Below, one piece after another: positions 25,750 through 36,025 of a DNA stretch of 64,000 nt. A program made the translations under genes and the position numbers. Below the pieces are notes generated by a model. It saw only the letters and a list, made by a program, of their open reading frames with translations, was not told the origin of the DNA and did no database searches. Source of the stretch: Polyodon spathula. Its lineage: Eukaryota; Chordata; Actinopteri; Acipenseriformes; Polyodontidae. The stretch's first letter is position 1. The number at the start of each line of letters is the position of its first letter. The stretch spans positions 66,160,524-66,224,523 of the forward strand of contig NC_054538.1 of assembly GCF_017654505.1 (NCBI RefSeq), given 5' to 3'.

Positions 25750-26285
25750 TTTATAAAGCGCCTAAATGCATGCATCTCAAAACACCGTAAAACACAAAAA
25801 ACACAGAGAACAATATGTACATACAGCATATTAAGAGTATACAAAATACACAAAGAAATTACACAGATCAAAAACCAAATCATGATAAAAATGACTGAAC
25901 ATAAAAGTTTATCATTAATTGTTTTTAATTGTTGTCTTAGCATCGCTGATAGATTAAGGAAGGTCGTTCCAAAGTTTGGGCGCATAGAGGCAAGAGGTCC
26001 TATGCCCATGGAGCGAAGCTGAGCGTTGGGTATTGCCAATAAACCTGAGGATGAAGAATGTAGATTACATACGGGTGTGTGACGTGTAAGCAATTCAGCA
26101 ATGTAACATGGGAGCTAAACCGTTCAGAGCCTTATAGGTTAACAACAGTATATTAAAATCAATCCTCCTCTCAACCATCAACCAGTGCAAATAAGCAAGA
26201 ACCAGTGTAATATGGGCACCCAGTTTAGTGCCAGTTAAAATGGGAGCAGCAGAGTTCTGAAAAACACACTCTGATGGCACACTAC
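25683..26285 (-). pseudogene. L2-like LINE, 3' end of reverse transcriptase ORF and tail
   Basis: On the minus strand a peptide at 26280-26095 contains FQNSAAPILTGTK, then HITLVLAYLHWLMVERRIDF and NILLLTYKALNGLAP. This is the very conserved C-terminal signature of L2-type LINE ORF2. After a frame break the next segment (26093 downward) reads LLTRHTPVCNLHSS and SSGLLAIPNAQL, the usual continuation. The 3' end is GCGCTTTATAAAATTATTATT, matching the standard L2-like terminus that runs into an (ATT)n tail. The element is 5' truncated and frameshifted, hence dead. Confidence 0.85.
25686..25751. repeat. (AAT)n tract, expanded tail of the L2-like LINE
   Basis: More than 20 AAT units directly abut the 3' end of the minus-strand LINE, so the microsatellite was seeded by the LINE's own tail. 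Confidence 0.95.
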
Positions 26286-26289
26286 TGGC

Positions 26290-26730
26290 TGGGATGCAAA
26301 ACAGCTTTTACACTGAGCTGGGGCAGAGCATCGGCATGATCCTTCCACCAAGAGGATCAGTTTCCACTGCAGCTAATGGCATGGCAAGGTAGTGGGTTTT
26401 CTTCTTTTTCTAACTGTGCCTTCAAATTAAGCATCCCATCTTCAGGGGCTTTCTTCTGCAGTTTTTATTTATTTATTTTTTTTTTATCAGTAATCCGTTT
26501 TAAGATACCAACTAGACCGGAAACCTGCCGAGGTCTTTCTTTCGCCAGTGGATTTGGAAGAGCTGTAGCTGAGGAAGGTCCAGGAATGTCAGTAGTACTT
26601 TGGGATTCCTGTGGTACAGTGGTTACATTACTTTTGAATCTGTAGCAAGTGCCTTAATTAAAGCAAGCTCTACAGCAGTGCTATTTGGACCATCTGACTG
26701 AAAAATGGTTTTTCAATCTGGGGTCTAACT
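26290..26730. other. Unassigned spacer
   Basis: Sequence between the L2-like fragment and the first Tc1 fragment. Nothing was recognised apart from a T-rich run at about 26465-26485. Confidence 0.35.
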
Positions 26731-26734
26731 GGTA

Positions 26735-27227
26735 ATAAGCAATCTGGAAGTTGATGCTGCAGAATATCTTGGCCAAAGAAAGTGAATGTCCTTGAGTGGC
26801 TCAGTCAAAGTCCTGACTTGAATCCTATTGAGAATCTGTAGAAAGACTTGAAAACTGCTGTCCATAAGCGATCCCCAAGCAACTTGAGAGAGCTTGAGCA
26901 AATCTGCCAAGAAGAATGGACACAAATTGCACCAAGCCAGTGTGCAAAGTTGGTAGAGACTTACTCAAAAAAAGACTTGCGGCTGTAATTGCTGCCAAAG
27001 GTGCTTCCACCAAATATTGAGTTGACGGGTCTGAATACTTATGCAATCAACATATTTTAGTTTTTTCTCTTTAGTCTTTGCTGACATTTACTGTAACTTA
27101 TCTTACTCAGCTTGAACATTCAAGTTTTGAATAAAATATTAAGTTTAAAAAAATATGTATGCATCATTTTGTAATTTCACAAAATGGGACACCATAGGAA
27201 GGGTCAGAATACTTTTGCAAGGCACTG
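26735..27227 (+). mobile_element. Tc1 element, 3' fragment (5' truncated)
   Basis: The + strand translation near 26786 gives NVLEWLSQSPDLNPIENL followed by a W codon after a stop. This is the third catalytic block of Tc1 transposases, with the SPDLNPIE glutamate still present. Downstream peptides match the C-terminal tail of fish Tc1 proteins. The element ends with AAGTATTC-type sequence reversed, ...CTTTTGCAAGGCACTG, so its terminal repeat reads CAGTGCCTTGCAAAAGTATT from the right. It ends at 27227 beside a TA (27228-27229). The 5' half is missing. Confidence 0.85.
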
Positions 27228-27238
27228 TATATATTGTA

Positions 27239-28713
27239 CACTGAACAAAAATATAAACGCAACATGTAAAGTGTTGGTCCCATGTTTCATGAGCTGAAAT
27301 AAAAGATCCCAGAAATTTTCCATACATACAAAAAGCTTATTTCTCTCAAATTTTGTGCACAAATTTGTTTACATCCCTGTTAGTGAGCATTTCTCCTTTG
27401 TCAAGACAATCCATCCACCTGACAAGTGTGGCATATCAAGAAGCTGATTAAACAGCATGACCATTACACAGGTGCACCTTGTGCTGGGGAGAATAAAAAG
27501 CCACACTAAAATGTGGAATTTTGTCAGACAACACAATGCCACAGATGTCTCAAGCTTTAAGGGAGTGTGCAATTGGCATGCTGACTGCAGGAATATCCAC
27601 CAGAGCTGTTGCCAGAGAATTGAATGTTCATTTCTCTACCATAAGCCACCTCCAACGTCGTTAGAGAATTTGGCAGTACATCCAACCAGCCCAGGACCTC
27701 CACACCTGGCTTATTCACCTGTGGGTCTGAGACCAGCCACTCGGACAGCTGATGAAACTGTGGGTTTGCACAACTGAAGAATTGCTGCACAAACTGTCAG
27801 AAACAATCTCAGGGAAGCTCATCTGCATGCTCGTCAACCTCACCAGGGTCTTGACCTGACTGCAGTTCGGCGTTGTAACCGACTCCAGTGTGCAAATGCT
27901 CACCTTTGATGGCCACTGGCACGCTGAAGCAGTGTGCTCTTCAAGGATGAATACCGGTTTCAACTGTACCGGGCAGATGGCAGACACCGTGCATGGTGTC
28001 ATGTGGATGAGCGGTTTGCTGATGTCAACGTTGTGAACAGAGTGCCCCACGGTGGCGGTGGGGTTATGGTATGGGCAGGCATAAGCTACGCACAACGAAC
28101 ACAATTGCATTTTATCGATGACAATTTGAATGCATAGAGATACCGTGACGAGATCCTGAGGCCCATTGTCGTGCCATTCATCCACTGCTATCACCTCATG
28201 TTTCAGCATGACAATGCACGGCCCCATGTCGCAAGGATCTGTACACAATTCCTGGAAGCTGAAAATGTCCCAGTTCTTCCATGGCCTGCATACTCACCAG
28301 ACATTTCATTCATTAGGCATGTTTGGGATGCTCTGGATCGACGTGTACAACAGCGTGTTCCAGTTCCTACCAATATCCAGCAAATTCGCATAGCCAATGA
28401 AGAGGAGTGTGACAACATTCCACAGGCCACAATCAACAGCCTGACCAACTCTATGCGAAGGAGATGTGTCGCACTGCATGAAGCAAATGGTGGTCACACC
28501 AGATACTGACTGGTTTTCTGATCCACGCCCCTACCTTTTTTTTTTTTTTTTTAAGTTGTCTGTGACCAACAGATGCATATTTGTATTCCCAGCCATGTGA
28601 AATCCATAGATTAGGGCCTAATGAATTTATTTCAATTGACTGATTTCCTTATATGAACTGTAACTCAGTAAACTCTTTGAAATTGTTGCATGTTGCGTTT
28701 ATATTTTTGTTCA

Positions 28714-28716
<3 letters not shown>
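27239..28716 (+). mobile_element. Complete-length Tc1 element with perfect terminal repeats
   Basis: The element starts CACTGAACAAAAATATAAAC and ends with its exact reverse complement; the match is perfect for 28 bp. It is bounded by TA at 27237-27238 and 28717-28718, the standard Tc1 target duplication. It is 1478 bp, within the usual size for fish Tc1 elements. This TIR family is widespread in fishes and has been reported from lampreys, where horizontal transfer has been proposed. The right end abuts an (AT)n microsatellite that may have grown from the TA target. Confidence 0.93.
27537..28508 (+). pseudogene. Tc1 transposase, inactivated
   Basis: The frame starts at 27537 with MPQMSQALRECAIGML and an N-terminal helix-turn-helix ending HFSTISHLQRR, after which there is a TAG. 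Later segments contain LFKDEYRF (first catalytic Asp region), HGGGGVMVWAGI, QHDNARPHVA (second Asp) and SPDISFIRHVWDALD. In active Tc1 proteins the last block is SPDLSPIEHVWD, 34 residues after the second Asp. Here the spacing is kept but the glutamate is an arginine, so the DD34E triad is lost. A further stop interrupts DDNLNA-stop-RYRDEI at about 28135. The ends are intact, so it could only move with help from another copy. Confidence 0.9.

Positions 28717-28759
<43 letters not shown>
28717..28759. repeat. (TA)n microsatellite at the Tc1 right end
   Basis: About 21 TA units begin exactly at the Tc1 target-site TA. Confidence 0.95.
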
Positions 28760-28761
<2 letters not shown>

Positions 28762-28762
28762 T

Positions 28763-29320
28763 ATGTGGAAACTCATTTGTTTTGAGTGCTTTTTGGAGTT
28801 GTTAAGTTTGCAGACGGGCGCTCAGTTGAGACTTGCTGTTTGCTAGGCTTGGTTGAGAGGAAGTGCCAGTCCTTAATCAGCAGATGGGCGGTTCTTGACT
28901 GCTCAGTAAGGGATCATTCTGGACAACTGCAGCGCCATGCTACATACAGGGGCACTACGTGCACTACAGGAGGAGAGTGTCCGCTCTGCAGGAACTACAG
29001 CTACGCAACCCTTAAATTCCAATACAGTACTTGTGAAGTATGAAGCAGCAGGAGTCGTCGTATGAATACTGTCTCATAGTAGTTAGAGGATATTGATCCC
29101 AAGTAATGTATAGCATGGGTTACATAGTGTAGCAGTTTCCTGGAGCAGGACGTCTTGTTCAGTAAGGATAGCGCTCACCCTGTGTGGCATCTTTCATTGT
29201 AGTTTTTGTACTGTGTTTTATTTTGCCTTTAGTACATCTTCTGTATGTGTCCTCTGTGCGTTACCATCGCTGGTAGCGTCACATGACCCATTTGTTTACT
29301 TAGTGTGTTAATAAATCCTG
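28763..29320 (+). mobile_element. Possible LTR-like repeat
   Basis: A GC-richer stretch ends in GTAGCGTCACATGACCCATT, then TTAATAAATCCTGCG, a poly(A)-signal arrangement I associate with fish LTRs. No paired end or target duplication was found and no second copy lies in the window, so this is tentative. Confidence 0.3.
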
Positions 29321-29329
29321 CGTGCCTGA

Positions 29330-29580
29330 TAAGTCTCACCTTTTCACAAGCTACTTTGGTAGTACCTTTCGGGTAATTTGGGTTTCTATGTAGTTTTCTT
29401 TTAGGGAGAGAAGTTCTCCTTCCAAATGCAAACAACCTAAAAATATGGGATGGTTTATTTAAATGTTTCTGCCTGCATTCCAATTTGGCCTATAGCGACT
29501 GCTGATATTGTGCAGCTTTCTTAAACTGGGTTTCCACAAAGTTTTTAGGTTGTGCTGTTTTCTGGTCTGAAAAATGTATT
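29330..29580. repeat. Dispersed repeat, copy 1 (partner at 44388-44560)
   Basis: GTCTCACCTTTT, TTTGGTAGTA, TTTGGGTTTCTATG, GTTTCCA and AAGTTTTTAGGTTGT occur in the same order here and at 44388-44535. Divergence and insertions separate the copies. The family is unknown, and both copies are non-coding. Confidence 0.55.
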
Positions 29581-29604
29581 TCAATCTCTCTTTCCTACTT
29601 TTAC

Positions 29605-29690
29605 CTGAAGAGACCTTTGAGGTCTTGAAAGCTTGTGAATAATTATTATTTAGTTAGTCCAATAAAATGAATCACATATCCTTCTCTTTG
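29605..29690 (+). mobile_element. Penelope-like 3' end with hammerhead-like core
   Basis: CTGAAGAGACC-TTTGA-GGTCTTGAAAGC has the order of a minimal hammerhead ribozyme: a CTGA.GA box, a short stem (GACC/GGTC) with a small loop, then GAAA. It is followed by TAGTTAGTCCAATAAAATG, as in the 3' tails of Penelope-like elements, which are known to carry such motifs. Two extra bases before GAAA make cleavage doubtful. No Penelope reverse transcriptase was seen nearby. Confidence 0.45.
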
Positions 29691-29699
29691 TCTAGTATT

Positions 29700-30430
29700 T
29701 CACTATAAAATTCTCAGCAGACATTTTCCACCAAAGAAAGAAAAAAAGATGCACAAATTACTCAAAAAAAAAAATTAAGAATGCTATTCTTTTGCCAAAT
29801 TCCTTTGCAGTTTCACTTTGGTAATTTCATATTTTTTGGGCTATCTGACTGAAGTGAATCTGAATCGGACACCAATGATTAATTAAAGTAGTAAAAAAAG
29901 CAAAAGTATTCAAATAAATTCAAAACTTGCCATTCTGATCGCTCTGTTCCTTCTCCCTGAACTACAGAGTTTCCCTATCCCTTTCAGCTTTTCACAAAAG
30001 ATTTGGGTCCCTCTTAAAATAGACTTTGGGGTTAAAAGATGTTTTGTTTCCGTTGCTCCAGCTGGCTGTTCTTTGGTCTGCCTGCTTGCTGCCACTGGAC
30101 CCATCCCCTGCGCAGCTGTGTGATCTGATGCTGAACATTTATAAATTCATCTCGCCAGTTCCTGCCATACCTTTTAAATGTGTCCAGGTACGATGGTATA
30201 ATGTCTTCAAATCAAAAACTGCACTTTCAATGGCAATGTTCAATTCAACATCTGAAATTATTTTTTAATTAATGCATTTTTTTTTTTTTTTTATGTTTTA
30301 ACAGACTATTTTTTCTAAAGTCAGGCAGAGGTGGAAGGATATTTAATAAAAATAACTTTTTTGTTAATTAAAACATGTTTTTACATTTAATTTTTTAATT
30401 TTTTATTTTTTTTGTAATGTTGGTTGATCC
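29700..30430. other. Unassigned AT-rich spacer
   Basis: No gene or element was recognised. Poly-T runs lie at about 30278-30293 and 30395-30413. Confidence 0.4.
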
Positions 30431-30441
30431 ATTTTATAAAC

Positions 30442-30557
30442 GCAATAAGGCACTTCAGGGTGTGGGATATACCCTAATATCCACACACCCAGGGGGATTA
30501 ACGCACCCAGGGCGTGTGGATATTAGAATATACCCCACACCTGAAGTGCCTTATTGC
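30442..30557. mobile_element. Long hairpin MITE
   Basis: The arm 30442-30494 (GCAATAAGGCACTTCAGG, then TGTGGGATATA, then TAATATCCACAC) is mirrored by 30505-30557, which ends CTGAAGTGCCTTATTGC. The stem is about 53 bp with few mismatches and the loop about 10 bases. As RNA it would form a long near-perfect duplex. A Harbinger- or hAT-derived MITE is likely; the target duplication is unclear. Confidence 0.75.
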
Positions 30558-31103
30558 TTACACATTGTACGTACATCCTTTGAGATACAAACCTGTAGGG
30601 TCTGAACACATTTTTTAAATGCCATTACCAAGAAAGAAAATACAGTGTTACCACTTCTGTTTTGGTTTGAATTGTTATTTGATTAAAATTACATTTTTAG
30701 CGTAATTAAGAGCTTACAACCAGGATTTTTCACTCTCAGCATCCGACCTGAAATCACTGTCACCGTCAACAAGGCTCAGCGCAGAATTCTCTCTGCTTCT
30801 CCACTGATGAGCATCTCTCTAAAACTTTGTAGAAATCCATGTTGCTTACATCATTAAGGGGTGTAGAAATGTTTCTGCAGTTGTGTGGACACTTTAAACC
30901 GGGAGTAAATTCATGTTATTATAGTAGGAACAGTGCATGACTACAGAAAAAACAATATGCTACTTAAGTTTTAGAAGGGTAGACCCGTATTAAAAATCTG
31001 AGGGTGCTGTACTAGAATTTTATTTCATTATATTCACAATAAATGTAAATGTTGTGCCTGCATTTCATAACAACAACAACAACAAAAAAAAACACTAGAA
31101 TGT

Positions 31104-31160
31104 ATTGCATTATAGCAGACTGCCTACAGTTGTGCTATAGGCAGCCAGCTATAATGCAAT
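31104..31160. repeat. Imperfect hairpin
   Basis: ATTGCATTATAGC then CTGCCTA on the left pairs with TAGGCAG then GCTATAATGCAAT on the right, with small bulges and a loop of about 9-10 bases. A precursor-microRNA-like shape is possible on size alone, but a transposon remnant is more likely. Confidence 0.55.
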
Positions 31161-31925
31161 CCTTTCTACAAAAGAAAGGATTGCTTTATAACAGCACCAC
31201 TAAAAGCAAATGCTGAATGCAAACCAACATTCTGTGTATTAGGGGCAAAGTTAGAAAAAGGTTTCCAGCCAATACAATCAATTGTTCCATTCAGCAAGAC
31301 CACTACATCAAGTAGTTTTGGGTTTATTGCTTCACCTTCCTGAAGGTGTTATATATAACAAGCAATGCAGGATCTGTGCCAAAACAGACAGCATGCCAAC
31401 CAGGTGAAGTACACTTAACAGAACATTTCAGTTTGAACTATAACATTAATAATTCATGTGATGGCTCTTCAGAGGAGAGTTGAAAGGTACAGTACATCCT
31501 ATCCTTTTTACTGACATACAGTTCTTGACATTGTCGAGTGGGGAGATATTGGAATTAGTACAAGCATTTTAAATCATTAACGAGAGCAATGCTGTTGGTA
31601 ACATCTTAAAAAGGTGACAATGTTGATAAAAAATGTAAATTATACCAAATCACGCTTTTATTTACAACGAGGGAAAACAATACATATTTCTGATGACTTT
31701 ATAAGCATTTGGGCGACAGAGTAAAGGATCCCTTCATTGTAAATAAAAAACATAATTTGGTATAATTTAATAATAATGCTACTAATGATAAATGAATTAT
31801 GATTATAGCAGCAGTTTTTATTCTGTAAATATTTCATCTAATAGTTAAAAAGTACAATGTGGGGCTGTCAGGTCTAGTTTTCAGGGAATATTGGCACAGA
31901 CATTATATTCGAACCAATGGAATAC

Positions 31926-31956
<31 letters not shown>

Positions 31957-31982
31957 ATGTATGTATGTATGTATGTATGTAT
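31926..31982. repeat. (TG)n(TATG)n microsatellite
   Basis: TG units followed by about ten TATG units. Confidence 0.95.
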
Positions 31983-34851
31983 ATAATAGAGAGAATACAT
32001 GCATGTCTCCAGTTATATGTGGTTTTCATGATCACGTCGCATTAAATTCTAGCCAAAATTGTAGATATTTATTAGTACTGCCACAGCCTTATCTTTTCAC
32101 CTATTGATTTGCCCCAATGCCACTGTACTTTATTCATCCATGCACCCCTTCCTGCAATTTCATCAGCCAGTCTGTTCTGGGCTCAAGGTTATAAACTGTT
32201 AAAACAAGTGAATACATCTCATTCATGACCACAAGTACATAAAAGTCTAAAATATTTTCATAACTACGAATATTGAATTATCTAGGTAGTCTCTGTATTG
32301 TCGACGTTACAGCCGCGTTCTATTAAATTTCTGTTTCAAGATGAGTTATATAGCCTTTTGTTAATTAAAATCCTCCTTTTCCAAGTGCAAATTAACTCCT
32401 GACAAATTTGCTTTTAAATTCCCACACAAACAAAATAAACAGTCGCAAAATGCACTGTTCTTTAAGATATTAACGTTATTTCGTAAATCAACATAATTTC
32501 GGAAATCACATTAGCATGACTATTTAATTACGAGACAGGCATAACAACTGCTTGAAAGTGCCAAAATCAATGCTACATACCGATTTGCTGATTAACACTG
32601 GAGTTATCATTTACGACCATTTGAAAATCCTGCTCTATGTTTCTTGCTGTTAGTGTGTCTATTTGCTGATTTCTCTTGACATATCCTGTTTAACATATTT
32701 GTATTTCATAAGAACATTGTTCTCATAACCTATAGCTCTCAATAATAATAAATAGGGGTCTACTGTCCCTTATCTGTCTGACAGACTGGTTACTCAATAC
32801 TATGCTTTGTCTTAGAGATATCAAGCAAAGACTGAAGCAGCTAACAAAAAGGTCTTTACTGTAACAGGTAAATCATCATTTTTTTTCAGCTACTCCCTCA
32901 TTGAACAACCGACCCGACCTGAAATGTGAATAATTTAAAACAGTTGATTAAACTTGAAAACAGTGTATGCATGTGTTTGTGTTCTGTGTTGTGTGCATTT
33001 AAATTCTGTGCTTTCTTTTAGTATATGATGCTGCCATCTAGAGTGTTTGTGAACGATGTCACCTATAAATAAAGAAACAGAACAGGGGACATAATGCAAA
33101 ATCATTTGAATGAAACAGATTTTGGGGTTACAGTATACAATATTACAGAAGAAAATTTTTGTGTTTTAACATATCAACGTCAAGTCAAAATTCACAAAAA
33201 AAAAAAGGAGCTGAAAATATATCTAATCACTTCAGGGGCAGGTTAACAGATGTAATTCATAGCTACCCTGCTTTAAATTGATAGATGGATCTTCTATTAC
33301 AAACGGGTTATATGAATGGGTTGCTTCCAATGAGCAGTGCTCTGATTTAGTGCAGATAATACACCAATCATTTGAACAAGAAACTGAAGAAATTTGTCAA
33401 TCTCTTCAATATGACAGAGCAATCAAAGGACTGTGGCTCTAAGTATCTGTGATAATGTGAAGGATAAAACAGTGCATTTGCCATTTATGCAAAGGTATGG
33501 TGCAGTCTGGTTTCTAATTATTCTTACCTAGAAAAAAGAGCTACATAAAAATACTGAAGGAGAGATAAAAACTAGAGTCCTATTTAACCAAGAGTTGCTC
33601 ATTTAAAAATGTGATATGGTTTTAAAACAAAGGTTCTTGTAAATGTAAATTAAGTTATACATTGTCTGCAATGAAGGTGACTGATCACCCCGTATGGTTT
33701 CTCAGACATGCTATACATTAGTTTTCCCATGTTACGAAATGCTCCCTAATGAGAGCTCTGATGATGATTTAGATGAATTGAACTTCAGATTCCCATTTGT
33801 TTTTGCTACAAGTAACAGGTAAAAGGCCTTTTACTTGTGTAATAATAACAGATAGACATTGGATCCGACTACTCGGCACAACCCTAGTACTCCCTAAACC
33901 TGGGGTACTCAATTATTTTGGTGAAGGTCCAAAATTCATGGTAACAGCAAGGTCAAGGCCCAGAGCACATTTTCACTCCCATCCCCATACCGACAAATAA
34001 ACACAGAGCAACACCAATATAGTTTTTACACATGTTGTTGGTTTGACAGTTCTTCATTAGGTTTAAGAAGTTTCTGGGGGAATCAAAACTCTATCTCATT
34101 TTTACTACTCTGCCTTCTGTACTGACTTGTTACTGCATGAGTTAGCAAAGCCAAACATTGTGTTTATCCATTGCAAAAACAAAGCAAATTGTAACAAACA
34201 AAACTGAAGCACAAGTAAAAAAAAAACTGAACTGAAAAATTGCTGCTTTCTCTATCAATTAAAAATAAAAACAACTTACAAACAATACAAATTCAGTAAT
34301 GTTACATTTACATACAGAATTGGCTAATACTCACAATAAGTGAGAGAAGTGACAAGTCCTCAATGGTCCTGAGTTACAGGTGAGCTCAGCAAGAGCAATA
34401 CAGCCAGAACAGAACACTGATATTAATAATGTTCGTCTTGGAGAACGAATATCCACGCACATAATGTGATCTGCAGATACCTAAAACAGGAAACATTTAA
34501 CTGCATGTGTTGTAAGCCTGACTTGGATTGCAGAAATTGACAATTTTAATTGCCAATACAGTACAATCAGCATACTCATTGCTACGCTTTGCACACATAG
34601 CACATTTTGGTGGATCGTGGAATGATGTGATATCTCAGTCGTGCCTAGAGTTCTGTCCATTGCGTTACCATTGCTTGCAAAGAGAAGTTCCCTTTCAATT
34701 CGAAGGAGACCACCAACATACTTATGAGATATGCCTGCCATTGGTAGGTATTCACTGAGCATTTTGTATCAGAGCTGCTGATAGGCCCCAACGTGCGGTT
34801 GTGGCAAACACGACATATCGATACTGTCCGTTTAAAAGAGAACTAATTGCG

Positions 34852-34860
34852 TATAAAAGG
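34852..34860 (+). promoter_or_regulatory. TATA box of the solo LTR
   Basis: TATAAAAGG lies 52 bases from the left LTR end, followed by GGAAC. Position and sequence fit an LTR promoter. Activity is not shown. Confidence 0.55.
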
Positions 34861-35954
34861 GGAACAATTAGCTTGTTGAGGGGGCTCGCTGGAGGTCACT
34901 TCGGGTGCTGCATGGAGGTTGGCGGTTCCTATTTGCTATGCAGTCTGGGATGGAAGGCATTGTGTGATGTCATCAGGAAGTTTTGGAGCTGAGGGCTGTG
35001 ACTGTGATGGTGTGTTCGAACAAAAACAATTTGAAAAGAAAAAAGTTTTCTATATTATCAGCGGCTGCATGAGGAAAACGTTAACTAAACTACTTGCCAA
35101 GTACTTGGAACAAACTACGTGCCGGAGGCCAGATGAACAAACAAGGTTAACTAACCTGTTTGTTCCAGCAGAACAGGTCGTACAGTTTTGAACATGGGTA
35201 GTTTGGTTTTAAGTTATTGTAAGGATTCCCGCATCGTTGTTTCGATTACTAAAGGGATATTGACATTTCTGTGACTGATTAAATATCCAATACAGTCTCT
35301 GTAAGGAAGAGAAAATAACTCGAACACAACTGACTTGCAGCATATTAAATGAACATTACTCTGTCTATCAGAACTGCTAAAGTATTACCGTCAATCTTTG
35401 TGTATTACAGACTCGCGTGTTGTTTTCTTTACTTTATTATTTTTCCCCTATTTATTTAAATATTTATTTATTTTGTTTTGACCAGTAAATGTTAAATATT
35501 GCTTTATAGTATACTGGTGTTATTTGTTTCTGTATTTTATTTTAGTAAATTGTTAATTAACTTTTGCTTTGTTAATTAATTGTTGGGTATGTATATTGCG
35601 TTGTGTGTGGTTGCTGAGACTATTGAAACCCGGCTTGCAGTTTAATAGTGTAACTTGGCTCGTGAGGGTATATTCCCGCAACCACTGGCATTGATTACTA
35701 AAGAGGTCTCTTTGGTAATACAATGGTAAAGTTAGTTTGTCTCTTTGAAGGACTGTATTTAAAGCAGGTTTCTAATAGGGATGAAAAGCTTTTCATTGTC
35801 TTGTACTGTTTGTTACTACCATAGCAATTAACTGTTATTTTTTTTATTATGTTTGGTTAATTAATATTTTGTTCTGTATACGTTTTGTTTCTTTATTTTG
35901 TAATTTGGTTTAATTATTATGGGTAAATGGACTTGAAGCTGGAAGTAAATCCAT

Positions 35955-35956
<2 letters not shown>

Positions 35957-36021
<65 letters not shown>
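35957..36021. repeat. (AT)n microsatellite within the solo LTR
   Basis: About 32 AT units. Confidence 0.95.

Positions 36022-36025
<4 letters not shown>

Larger units (their letters stand above)
30560..33891. other. Unassigned sequence with a hairpin and a microsatellite
   Basis: No coding sequence could be supported. It contains the hairpin at 31104-31160 and the TG/TATG repeat at 31926-31982. Confidence 0.5.

Noticed and set aside
31104..31160. microRNA precursor
   Set aside because: Size fits loosely, but bulges and AT-rich ends give no specific support without small-RNA data.
31859..32107. Open frame with repeated Cys-Met-Tyr-Val
   Set aside because: Translation of the TATG repeat.
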